From positions 3,038,001 to 3,102,000 of the forward strand of contig CP025322.1 of the NCBI GenBank assembly GCA_004014935.1: a stretch of DNA of 64,000 nucleotides, written 5' to 3'. How positions within the stretch are numbered: position 1 is the stretch's first letter; each line of letters opens with the position of its first letter. The notes below the pieces were generated by a model. The model was not told the DNA's origin. It saw only the letters and a program-made list of their open reading frames with translations, and did no database searches. The position numbers and the translations under genes were made by a program. The stretch comes from Saccharomycopsis malanga. Lineage: Eukaryota > Ascomycota > Saccharomycetes > Ascoideales > Saccharomycopsidaceae. Shown here piece by piece: positions 1 to 8,733 of the stretch.

Positions 1-498
1 CTTCAATCTAAAGGCGCGCTAAGTACGTCTCAAACCAATCCAAGCGTAAATTTGTTCTATGTATACCAAGTCTTTTGTAGGCTTTTACCATCAATTAGAC
101 TTGTATAGTGCCAGACTATATTAACTTCAAACGTCGCGTGCAGATTTTCCATATGCAGATGTTCCAGTAATATGGGGAAATTCCATATTGAAAAAACACC
201 ATTAATCAGACGAATCTCATAAAAAAAGGTTCAAATTGTATCACCATAAGTGAAGCGACACCAAGTTGAAGTAATTTAATCATGAATACACGTTGATACT
301 GTCTCGGCAAAGAGCCAAACGTCCATAAGAGTGTATATATTGTACTGTCTTGCCATGACAAATGTCGGCAATGATCCATAGAAACGTAGTGTTTTGTTGG
401 TAGGAGCACTTTTAGGGTCTTTCTATAATACTGCAACTGCACATCACTCACCACTTGTATTATAGACACTTTGAAGACAAGACGAGCCTGAAAATCTA
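1..498. other. Intergenic, upstream of chitinase 1
   Basis: No gene is supported here. The stretch is AT-rich and contains a TATA-like run near 333. It presumably holds the promoter of the chitinase gene starting at 499. A short open frame on the minus strand (206-469) has no recognisable product and is treated as chance. Confidence 0.5.
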
Positions 499-1473
499 AT
501 GAGGCTTTATACTACATTTCTATGTATAGCTCTATGGCTACATCAAGTGATAGCGGCATACGATGCAAATGCTAAGAACAATATTGCTCTTTATTGGGGC
601 CAAGGTGCTTATCAGGAGAGTTTAGGGTACTATTGTAAAAAAGGAGATGTCGATATAGTACTTCTTTCGTTCATAAATCGTTTGAGTAGTACGTCTGTTG
701 GGTACAACTTTGGAAATGCCTGCTGGGGCAAAGAATGTCCTATAATTGCTGCTGACATCAAGGAATGCCAGCTGTTGGGTATAAAAGTTCTTGTTTCCAT
801 TGGAGGTGACAGAAGAATGGGAGATTTTGGCTTGAAATCAGACTCTGATGGCGAAAAAGCAGCCCAGCTTTTATATGACATGTTCAATCCTAATGGATCT
901 CCTAAAGTTACAAAAGTGTTTGGTGATGTGGAAATTGACGGGTTTGATTTGGATGTTGAGAACCATAATCAAAAAGGTCAGATTGCCATGTTCAAGAAAC
1001 TCAGATCGCTTTGGACAAGCAAGAAACTACTTTTGACTGCTTGTCCACAATGCACCTATCCTGATCCTAACGTGTTTGATGTAATGTCTAGTGAGGAGGT
1101 GGACTTGGACATTGCTTTCTTACAATTTTACAGTAATAGTAGATGTAGTATGATATACAGCACTTTTTCGGACTCCTGGAAAACATGGTCCAACTTCTTC
1201 GAGAAGGTGACCAAAGCAAAGAATTTGAAAATGTATATCACTTTGCAAGCAGATGGATCAAACAAATGGCATACAAACCTTACCTATTTAAACCAGCAAG
1301 TGGGGACCAAGAAACAGGCAGGTTTCTTCGGTGGGTTTGCTGCCTGGGATGCAAAGGTAGGTTTTGGAACTGAGGACTCCACCTTGGGAACTAAACACAA
1401 TTATATCCAAGGATTGAAATACATTGCCAGTGGTGTCTACGACAATAAGATAAGAAAAAGAGATGAATTGTGA
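499..1473 (+). CDS. GH18 chitinase with C-terminal RDEL (chitinase 1)
   Basis: A 324-residue class III (GH18) chitinase that would hydrolyse beta-1,4-GlcNAc linkages. A hydrophobic signal peptide (about residues 1-20) precedes the mature start. The family opening NIALYWGQG follows at about 28-36, then the core SIGGD (100-104) and the intact catalytic motif DGFDLDVE (147-154, acid/base Glu154). It is a single catalytic domain, without the Ser/Thr-rich and chitin-binding tails of larger yeast chitinases. It ends in KRDEL, which resembles an ER-retrieval signal; KR could instead be a Kex2-type dibasic site. Two paralogs lie at 29720-30703 and 36932-38206. Residue 92 is encoded by CTG where both paralogs have Ser. 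Start is the ATG preceding the signal peptide. Family assignment is firm; cellular location is inference. Confidence 0.93.
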   Translation: MRLYTTFLCIALWLHQVIAAYDANAKNNIALYWGQGAYQESLGYYCKKGDVDIVLLSFINRLSSTSVGYNFGNACWGKECPIIAADIKECQLLGIKVLVSIGGDRRMGDFGLKSDSDGEKAAQLLYDMFNPNGSPKVTKVFGDVEIDGFDLDVENHNQKGQIAMFKKLRSLWTSKKLLLTACPQCTYPDPNVFDVMSSEEVDLDIAFLQFYSNSRCSMIYSTFSDSWKTWSNFFEKVTKAKNLKMYITLQADGSNKWHTNLTYLNQQVGTKKQAGFFGGFAAWDAKVGFGTEDSTLGTKHNYIQGLKYIASGVYDNKIRKRDEL

Positions 1474-1616
1474 GAATTGTTTTATGATTTAAAACAACAA
1501 TGGATGTTGATATACTTTGATTTGATTTTCTTCTTTGTTCAATCTGTAATAATTTGAACTCAACGCTAATTATTAATACATTTTAGACATTTCCATCTTT
1601 TCAATCCGTATTTATA

Positions 1617-1934
1617 GCCGCTGGGCCTGATGGCCCAGTGGGTGGTGTTTTCAGAGAAGAGAAAAGACCTGGCAGAATATTTCAGTGAATAATACTCTCT
1701 AATAGGCTCACAGGTTCGATTTCCAAGACGAACACTTTCTACGATGCTGAGCAGGCAAGTGTAACTGTCTGAAACACGACTTAGACCCATATGTAGGGCT
1801 TCCTTTCAACCAACTGGCTGAGAAGATTATGATAACAAGACATGATTGGGTTTTACCAAGTCCCTTTAGACATGGCGCGTATATACGAAACTGCTATGTA
1901 CTGGGCTTGAAGTATAAAAAATTATTAATTAATT
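1617..1934 (+). mobile_element. tRNA-derived SINE, long form, with target-site duplication
   Basis: About 318 bp. The tRNA-like head has a degenerate A box (1630-1641) and a B box GGTTCGATTTCC (1713-1724). The body follows, then the conserved 3' segment (TACCAAGTCCCTTTAGACAT at 1853-1872, then the stretch around TGTACTGGGCTTGAA) and an ATT-rich tail. The 10-bp direct repeat CGTATTTATA flanks it at 1607-1616 and 1935-1944. The flanks themselves (TTTTAGACAT at 1581-1590 and the tail after 1945) resemble an older copy of the same element, so this copy probably inserted into an earlier one. It carries an extra 25-30 bp in the variable-arm region compared with other copies. Confidence 0.8.
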
Positions 1935-1990
1935 CGTATTTATAACAAAACTGATATTTACTGGGCTTGAAATATAAGATATTATTATAA
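1935..1990 (+). mobile_element. SINE 3' tail fragment (older copy split by the preceding insertion)
   Basis: Matches the conserved SINE 3' end (ACTGGGCTTGAAATATAAGA followed by TATTATTATA). It lies directly after the right duplication of the long copy and is probably the 3' remainder of the host copy. Confidence 0.65.
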
Positions 1991-2147
1991 CTCATTCATA
2001 TTGGGGTATTCTTGTCACCACCTAATATATGACGATTACCCGTTTTTGGTGATATAATTTTTCACTATATAGCATGCATGGGAGTGCTTCTTCGGACAAT
2101 ATATAGGTGATAAATCGTCATTTACTCTATAGTTGGGCCTGTTCAAG

Positions 2148-2522
2148 ATGTCAGGGGTTTTGGATCAGATAATGCTTGAAGAGGTTAGTGTAGAGTGTTT
2201 TATAAATGTCCAAGAACGAGTAACTAACAAAGTATAGATAGCAAAGTACTGTCCAGAAAAATTCTTAGGCTATCATAAATGCATGACGGCGAATCGTAGC
2301 GAGCCTGGGAAATGTTTGGAAATTCAGCAAGATTTGTCAAAATGTATCAAGACCGAGGTCCCGGCATTTCAGAAGATCCAGACTGACTGTCTTGACAAGT
2401 TGAAAGGCTATGAAAATTGCTTGCGTACCAATGCTGGAAAACAAGCAACAACCAAATGTTTCGAACATCTTCAAGGCTTGAGAAAATGTGCCTCTGGTGC
2501 AATTGATCTTAAAGAAGAGTAG
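2148..2522 (+). CDS. MIX14: Twin CX9C intermembrane-space protein MIX14 (one intron)
   Basis: Spliced gene: exon 1 is 2148-2183 (12 codons), intron 2184-2237, exon 2 is 2238-2522, giving 106 residues. The product begins MSGVLDQIMLEEIAKYCPEK, very like S. cerevisiae Mix14 (Mic14). It carries repeated paired cysteines (CPEKF..YHKC, CLEIQQDLSKC, CLDKLKGYENC, CFEHLQGLRKC) of the CX9C type. Such proteins are imported and oxidised by Mia40/Erv1 in the mitochondrial intermembrane space. The 79-residue open frame starting at the internal ATG 2283 would lose the first conserved cysteines, so the spliced model is preferred. The recognition is from remembered family sequence and conserved cysteine spacing. 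Confidence 0.88.
2184..2237 (+). other. 54-nt spliceosomal intron in MIX14
   Basis: Donor GTTAGT at 2184-2189, branch-like AACTAAC at 2222-2228, acceptor TATAG ending at 2237. Removal joins GAG to ATA in frame and restores the conserved N-terminus. The branch-to-acceptor distance is only about 10 nt. It is the only intron in a protein gene that I can support in the window. Confidence 0.88.
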
Positions 2523-2586
2523 ATCGGCGTGTGTTGGGATAAGTGCACAGTTCATAATATACATGTAATAAATCTGTAAATTAATC

Positions 2587-2917
2587 CGCGGGGTCGTAGC
2601 CTTGAAAACGAGAAAAAGACCTGGCAGGTTTGGTATATCTTAATACGCTTGGCAATTCTTTCAAAGAATAATATTTATAATAAGCAGCTTGCTTAACTTG
2701 TTTTTCCGCCAAGTCTTCGGCACTTTCAGTGTTTTCTTCGGCATTAGTTTAATGGCTAGTACTCTTGAGAAACCTAACAGGCTCAGGGGTTTGATTCCCA
2801 GCACGAACACTTTTTACTCGCTACGTTTATGTGATCAAAAGCAAATCCCTTCAGACATGGTGCCTATATACGTGACTGTTATGTACTGGGCTTGAAATAT
2901 ATGATATTATCATTAAT
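2587..2917 (+). mobile_element. tRNA-derived SINE, variant with expanded head
   Basis: Contains the motifs GAAAAAGACCTGGCAGG (from about 2610), an extra ~110 bp segment, a second head-like part around 2751-2780, a B box-like GGTTTGATTCCC (about 2788-2799), CACGAACACTTTTTACTCGC and then the 3' segment ending in GATATTATCATT. It shares the ACTCGCTA junction with the copy at 34405-34618, which suggests a subfamily lacking the long central body. Confidence 0.65.
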
Positions 2918-3086
2918 TCTGTAATTTCAGTATGGATGAGTGTAAACTTTTTGCAAGAATTAAAATCCAGGGACGGTCTTGGGATTAAGTCAGCCATGAA
3001 AAGTTGAAATTCACGGTTATTATCCTAGAGAGACATCAGCCAATAGTATGAATAAGGTTGTAATGGTTAGCATATGCTTGTATATA

Positions 3087-3131
3087 CGAAACTGATATGT
3101 ACTGGGCTTGAAATATAAGATTATTATTATT
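3087..3131 (+). mobile_element. 5'-truncated SINE tail with 15-bp target-site duplication
   Basis: Only the last ~45 bp of the element are present (CGAAACTGATATGTACTGGG onward, with an ATT tail). It is bounded by the direct repeat ATATGCTTGTATATA at 3072-3086 and 3132-3146. Confidence 0.78.
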
Positions 3132-3472
3132 ATATGCTTGTATATAATAACAACTGATTATAATCACATACAATACTAGTTAGCTCTCTCAGTAAGGGAG
3201 GAAAACCTATTCATTTGTTAGGCCAAGTGTTTGAAAATACTGATGCAAACTATTGAAAGAAAATATTTTACGGCATGTCCTTTAGAGCGCACAGTTCATT
3301 GTCAGGCCTGTAATATATTCAGCATTAATCTCCAAAGCGCAAATCACTAGTTGACACACTGGCTCTTTATTCTCTGTTGCATTTAATACAAGTTTTAGAT
3401 CGTGTATGCAAGCATACAACAAGATTACAATATCCAAACGGGATGGTTTTGGTATCTAGAATGAATTTATGT

Positions 3473-3674
3473 ATAATAATATCTTATATTTCGAGCCCAG
3501 CACATATCGGTTTTGTAAATACAAGCCTACAGAAACTTGGTAAATCATGTCCTATTAATTATAATCGGCACACACTAGTAGGTCTTTTTTCTCCTCTCTG
3601 AGAACACTAGCTATCCTGCCATATCCTTTTCTTTTCTCTGAGAGCACTACCCACTAAGCCATCCGGCCAAAAGA
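3473..3674 (-). mobile_element. SINE copy, short form, minus orientation
   Basis: Read on the minus strand it has the head (GGATGGCTTAGTGGGTAGTG, CTCTCAGAGAA), a repeated second head segment, and the 3' segment with TTTACCAAG, ACTGATATGT-like and GGGCTCGAAATATAAGATA motifs ending in ATTAT. The B box region seen in long copies is missing. Confidence 0.65.
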
Positions 3675-3702
3675 ATCTTTTGAATGTAGTAAATTATTTT
3701 TT

Positions 3703-5235
3703 TCACGTTGTCGAAGCAAAAGAACCTAAGGTCTTTCCGTCATCTGTGGAACTACTAGTTGGCAAAATGGTCAGTTGTTTTCTATGTTTTCTGACCAACT
3801 TGTAACCCAAGAAACCAAATAATGCCAACAATGCAAATACACCTATAGTTGTAGCAGCACCAATACCTCCGGCCTGAACCAAGGACAAGCCTTTAGTGAG
3901 ATTGAGAGACTGGTAATTTCCGTTTGCCAAGGCAGCTAAATCTGCTCCTTTGGAGGCCAAAGTTGCTGCTGCCTTATAGTTTGCAGTATAAGGAACGCAC
4001 ATGTCCAAGATTAGGTGAGAATATCTGGCATCGTTGAAGCCACAGGCGTTACACCAGCTTGGAACAGAGGATATTTTTGTAGCCTTGCGCACTGCGTCGA
4101 TGAAATCAGACCAAGGAATGACCGATTCTGACTTGTTGAAGATAGGATAAGCAGTGAGCTGGACGGTATTGGAGGTGCCGTTTTTGAAGGAGAATCTTAC
4201 AAACGATTCGTTTTTGGTATTATTCAAGAGCTCAAAAACATAAGTTGCGCCGTAATTTGGCATAGTCTTGAAACTGGGGTTGACAGTGTCAAGCTCTAAA
4301 AGACTGGCTAGTTGGTACATGGTATTGAAGGAGCCGGTGAAATAGGTTATATACGGCTTTCCTTGGGTCTTGGTGATGTTGAGCCTGGAGGACACGGCAT
4401 TTATAAGCGATTGGGCCCCGATGGTCAAGTTGGTGTTGATCTGCTTACTGGAAATCAACCATTGATATTGGTCAGAATAATACTTGACAAGGTCCAACGT
4501 AGAGTCGTTGAATTGTTTGGCTACGGTGGAGTTATGGATACAATTGACGTTGACCTCGTCGAAGATGGACATGGCATTTACAAAGGACACTTGAGGTTTG
4601 TTTGGGAACATTTCCTTGATGAATGGGATTTCATACAAAGCGTCATAGAAACCAGATGACTCGTCAACAAGCTTCTTGAATTCAGCATTGTTGCCTACGA
4701 CATTGGCAACCGCAGCATCAAAAGCAGGACAGTTTTCGTCGCCCTTGATGTTGATATAGCCGTCCGTGGCGTTTTCCTGGATATAAGAGTTTACATACTG
4801 GTAGCCATTCAAAGGATTCTCACTCAAGGTGCCATTGGACTCCCACGCAAGGGTTTGGTTCGCATATGTCAGATATTCCGACTTGTCCAATAACGTGGGA
4901 GGATACAAGCCTTGTAAGAAGGAATAATGGCTGAACAATATGACATTGCTGGAGATAGCCTCACAATAGATGTCGCCATTTTTGAAAAGCCCATATTGGT
5001 TTAAACCGGCAATTTTTGTAGCCGACTCATCATTGCCCACCGCAAAATACCTCTCACGGTAGAACTGCCCAGATTCAAACTGGCTACTTGCCCCTAAAGG
5101 AGTAAGAACCGTAGCAGGTTTGGCTGAACGGTCATTATGTCTGCCAAAAATAAACGAGCCAACCACTGTGTAGTCAGAATCCGCCGCCGCCGCCAATACA
5201 GCTAAAATCGAGAAAGAAACAGTGGAGAATAACAT
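3703..5235 (-). CDS. Histidine acid phosphatase-family membrane protein with altered active site
   Basis: A 510-residue protein with a signal peptide (about 1-18) and the phosphatase signature as GRHNDRSAKP (His33, Arg32/Arg36), in place of the usual RHGxRxP. It has many N-glycosylation sequons and a C-terminal membrane helix (about 457-480), followed by a basic cytosolic stub. The later HD dipeptide that supplies the proton donor in active acid phosphatases is not evident; the corresponding region reads YFTGSFNTMYQL. The family opening is clear. Catalytic activity is uncertain and a non-enzymatic surface role is possible. It is likely a cell-surface type I membrane protein. The start ATG directly precedes the signal peptide. 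Confidence 0.75.
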   Translation of the reverse strand: MLFSTVSFSILAVLAAAADSDYTVVGSFIFGRHNDRSAKPATVLTPLGASSQFESGQFYRERYFAVGNDESATKIAGLNQYGLFKNGDIYCEAISSNVILFSHYSFLQGLYPPTLLDKSEYLTYANQTLAWESNGTLSENPLNGYQYVNSYIQENATDGYINIKGDENCPAFDAAVANVVGNNAEFKKLVDESSGFYDALYEIPFIKEMFPNKPQVSFVNAMSIFDEVNVNCIHNSTVAKQFNDSTLDLVKYYSDQYQWLISSKQINTNLTIGAQSLINAVSSRLNITKTQGKPYITYFTGSFNTMYQLASLLELDTVNPSFKTMPNYGATYVFELLNNTKNESFVRFSFKNGTSNTVQLTAYPIFNKSESVIPWSDFIDAVRKATKISSVPSWCNACGFNDARYSHLILDMCVPYTANYKAAATLASKGADLAALANGNYQSLNLTKGLSLVQAGGIGAATTIGVFALLALFGFLGYKLVRKHRKQLTILPTSSSTDDGKTLGSFASTT

Positions 5236-6012
5236 GTCTGCCGTGTAAAATCAATCATAATAGACGGGAATATCCAGGATTACAACTACAAGAGACGTCA
5301 CATTTTATCCTCGAGATTCTTATCAGTAGGGGGTTCGAAAACCCCTTATTGTTGAAGGACGCTTAGTCATCGCTGATTGTTTAAGCCATTAATTATATTG
5401 CAAAAGCTTATAATACCGGTTGATTTCTCTACTAATTGAATGTTTTAAAATTGAATCTTTCAAATATGTGATAAATATTGCAACACATTCTCGTCGCTCA
5501 GTCAGAAATTGCAAAACTTATCGGAAATTCAACGCTCAGTGTCAATCAGCACTCTGTCTTGCCACCTGGTCTTTCAGAACCCTTGCATCGCTAGTCCAAC
5601 CACCAATTACGACTCATTAACGATATCAGATTTTGCCATGTTGAATACCTATGGTTGAAAAAGCCAATGGACGGCCGCGGCCCCCTGCACGGCTAGGCAG
5701 ATGCGCGTTGCATCATGCAGTCCCAACAATGGGTAGCATGCAGCCCCATGCATGGTATTCAGCTCCCTGCAGCACCGCAACAACCAGACGAGAAATGGTA
5801 TAAAAAATCACTTTTCACTATGTACATCAAGTAATGTATAGAGCTAGAGAGTGAGGAAAACAGGTCTAAGAACAGTGATCTTGGCAACCCTACCTACCTG
5901 TACAGTGTTTTTATAATAATCCGTGGTCGCACGGAATTGAAATTTTCCGTGGGTTTCGACCTTTTGTTTTCTCGGTGTGAATTTTGGTTGCTGGCTATTA
6001 CAGTATTGGATC
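5236..6012. other. Divergent intergenic region with GC-rich promoter block
   Basis: Separates the phosphatase-like gene (minus) from the mannosyltransferase (plus). A GC-rich block at about 5671-5795 carries several GCATGCA/TGCAGC/CCATGCATGG motifs, unlike the AT-rich surroundings. A similar block occurs at 36640-36730 before the third chitinase. TATAAAAAATC follows at about 5799-5809. Probably upstream regulatory DNA; the binding factor is unknown. Confidence 0.5.
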
Positions 6013-7824
6013 ATGACGCCTACTAATGGGCTATTCAGGCGCCATAGACGCAGTGTTTTGTATCTTGTGCTTCTTTTCTCTATTGTGTATACCATTTTTG
6101 TTTTCCAGCATGGTTCAGTGAAGGTTTCGTTTCCAGCCAGTGTTCCTGCTGGCAAAGACGAGGCTTTTGCCGGCGGAGACGACATTGATCCGCTTATTCA
6201 AAAGGTCAACGCTTATTTGGTGCAGCTGCAGAGTCTTTCTGAAGAAAACGTGGCAAGACTCAAGCTAGCCACCCAGAACAGGCTCAGCTTTACCCCAGAT
6301 GCCTTGCGTAAGGCACACAAGTCGTTTGCTGCTATTTTCAAGGTGTTCAACACCTACAAGCCTGCAGTGAAGTCGTTGGACCGGTACAAGAGCGAGGACC
6401 GCATCAAACATGCCATTTTCGAGCGTGAGGACACCAGTATGCCTCCTCTAAGCGAGGACTTCTTGAAAAAGTTCATTGATGTCAACCGTAGCGAGCTCCG
6501 TAAGATGCAGCAGTCCCACAGTAAAGTGGTGCGTCGTTTGCCGGAATCGTTTCCTGAGGGGACTTTCAAAGGCAACGGCATTGTCTATGTAGGCGGTGGA
6601 AAGTACTCGTGGTTGGTGTTGCTTTCTGTAAGAGCATTGAGAAAACTTGGTTCGAAATTGCCTGTGGAGATTATTATTCCAAAAGTGGACGAATACGAGC
6701 CTGAGTTGTGTGGAAAGGTGTTTCCCGAGCTTGATGCCAAATGTGTCTTGTTGCCGCATGTTTTTGGCGAGCTGGCAGTGAAAAACTTTGAGTTTTCCGG
6801 CTACCAATACAAAGCTTTGGCTCTTTTAGCGTCCTCTTTCGAAAACGTCTTGCTACTTGACTCAGACAATGTTCCAGTGATGAAACCAGATTCCTTTTTT
6901 GATTCCGAGCCGTATGTTTCCACCGGTCTCATCTGCTGGCCCGACTACTGGAAACGCGCCACTTCTCCCTATTTCTACGACATTGCAGGCGTGCGAGTGG
7001 GAAAACAAAGAGCCCGCTTTGGTTACAACAATTACGGTATATACCAGGCCGGTATCATTGCCAATGACGAAGCCGATTACAGAAAAATCCCTCTCCACGA
7101 CAGAAAAGGCGCTATTCCTGACCCTAGCACTGAATCCGGCCAGTTGATGGTCTCCAAAACTCTCCACGCCAAAACGTTGCTTGTGGCTCTTTATTACAAC
7201 ATCTGGGGCCCCACCCACTTCTACTACTTGTTTTCCCAGGGTTCCGACGGCCAGGGCGACAAGGAAACCTTTTTGGCTGCCGCCGTGGTCTTGAACAAGC
7301 CATATTACCAGGTAAACAGGTTTTTGAGTGCTTACGGCCGCTTCAAAGAAGAAGGTGGTTTCCAGGGCGCTGGTATGGGCCAATATGATCCTGTAGAAGA
7401 TTATAAAGCCCTCCAAAGAAACTTGAAAACATTGGCTCAAACAGATAAAAAGTTCACCAGTTACGAAGAAGCAAATAATGAGCTTGCCAAAATCCCAGGT
7501 GTCACAGGATTGCCTTTGCAAGAAGGCCATCCTAAAGTAGCCTTTGTACATGCTAATGTGCCTAAAATCAACCCTGTGTACATTATGGAAAACCAAAACA
7601 CCTTCAACTCAAAGGGCGAGAGAATAAGAATGTTTGGTGATGAAATCAAACGAAGCGTGGGCCACGACTTTGAGTTGGATCAATGGCAGACATCATACAA
7701 GATCTTGTGCGAGGAAAAAATCACCATCGAGGCTTTCAAAAACGCTGATATCAAAAAAGTTTGTAAAGAACTAGTCCAGCAAATCCAGTTTTTGAAAAAT
7801 ACAGCACATACATTGAAAGAGTGA
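6013..7824 (+). CDS. MNN2-family alpha-1,2-mannosyltransferase (GT71)
   Basis: A 603-residue type II Golgi glycosyltransferase. A short basic cytosolic tail (RRHRRS) and a signal-anchor helix (about 16-33) lead into a stem and the catalytic domain. That domain has the family stretch GNGIVYVGGGKYSWLVLLSV and a DSD metal/GDP-mannose motif (about 283-285, in LLLDSDNVPV). Family members add alpha-1,2-mannose branches to N-glycan outer chains of wall mannoproteins. The open frame extends upstream to a GTG at 5977, but the first ATG is at 6013 and places the basic tail correctly. CTG clade yeasts have several MNN2 relatives, so I do not choose between MNN2, MNN5 and their relatives. Confidence 0.88.
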   Translation: MTPTNGLFRRHRRSVLYLVLLFSIVYTIFVFQHGSVKVSFPASVPAGKDEAFAGGDDIDPLIQKVNAYLVQLQSLSEENVARLKLATQNRLSFTPDALRKAHKSFAAIFKVFNTYKPAVKSLDRYKSEDRIKHAIFEREDTSMPPLSEDFLKKFIDVNRSELRKMQQSHSKVVRRLPESFPEGTFKGNGIVYVGGGKYSWLVLLSVRALRKLGSKLPVEIIIPKVDEYEPELCGKVFPELDAKCVLLPHVFGELAVKNFEFSGYQYKALALLASSFENVLLLDSDNVPVMKPDSFFDSEPYVSTGLICWPDYWKRATSPYFYDIAGVRVGKQRARFGYNNYGIYQAGIIANDEADYRKIPLHDRKGAIPDPSTESGQLMVSKTLHAKTLLVALYYNIWGPTHFYYLFSQGSDGQGDKETFLAAAVVLNKPYYQVNRFLSAYGRFKEEGGFQGAGMGQYDPVEDYKALQRNLKTLAQTDKKFTSYEEANNELAKIPGVTGLPLQEGHPKVAFVHANVPKINPVYIMENQNTFNSKGERIRMFGDEIKRSVGHDFELDQWQTSYKILCEEKITIEAFKNADIKKVCKELVQQIQFLKNTAHTLKE

Positions 7825-8733
7825 AGTATTGCTGTTCTTTTGCTATTGGCAGTTATTATTATCGTTACTATTCTTTTTTTCAATACTACTGTTTTCTTAG
7901 TTTTTAATAACATTGCCACATTCTTTTTCAATCGTGGTTTGTATCATTCTTTTCTTTGGTTTCTGTTTCTGTTTGCCTTGTTATAATAATTAATCCATTG
8001 TATTGTGCTTCTTTGTTTTTGTAGAATCATTTGTAATTTTAACTGCGTTTTTGGTAAATCTGTAATATATCAAAGAAAAAAGCCCTTTATTACTAAATCG
8101 TTCAACTAATTACGCAATATGAAGAAAGGCATGTAAAGAACAACACAACTTCAAAAGAGTTATAAGTAGCGGATAGATAAGCTTGTTGGGTATATCAAGA
8201 AGGCGAGGGATTAGGCAGCAAATTATTACTCACTACCAATTCTATCAGCAATGTATCTTACCAATATACGAGTCAGGCATAACAAGGTATACCTTATAAG
8301 TATAAGGGCCCAGTTAAAGGTTAGCTAGAGTTGGACGTATATAGGCGTTTTCATAATTATTACAAGTGGCCTAATGATTTTCCGAGACTACCTCAAATGC
8401 CACTAATTCCTGTCAGAACTCAAGAAGAAACCAGCATTGTCTCAATAGTGCGAAGCACGGCCATTGTATTAGACAAACCGATGATCTTCGGCTGGTCAGA
8501 CAACTAACAGCTGGCTAAATCGTATTACTGTACACTTCAAGTACGGATAAAATAGGAAAAACTAACCAATCTAGTTGGAATAAATTCTATAGGTATATAA
8601 ATTGAACAAGATAAAGTACAGTACAGGCAAAAGCATTAAGAGCAGGCAAAAACTAAGATGAAGAATTAAGCAAAGCAAAAAACGAGGCAAAAAAGTAAAA
8701 TAAAAATTTGGTAAATAAAGAACTGTAAGAAAA
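7825..8733. other. Convergent intergenic region, no gene seen
   Basis: Lies between the 3' ends of the mannosyltransferase and FLC genes. It is T-rich just after 7824 (3' UTR-like) and AT-rich elsewhere. I see no supported gene, tRNA or SINE copy here. Confidence 0.5.

Noticed and set aside
1617-1790. Functional tRNA gene in the SINE head
   Set aside because: A and B boxes are present but acceptor arms do not pair and the same head recurs with the same 3' body elsewhere, so it is a retroposon head.
5977-6012. Upstream extension of the mannosyltransferase frame
   Set aside because: It begins at GTG, not ATG; the ATG at 6013 directly precedes the basic tail and signal anchor. The same reasoning applied at 26009, 30721, 44839 and 62744.
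6862-7596. 244-codon minus-strand frame inside the mannosyltransferase gene
   Set aside because: Shadow of a clear GT71 gene; no independent features.
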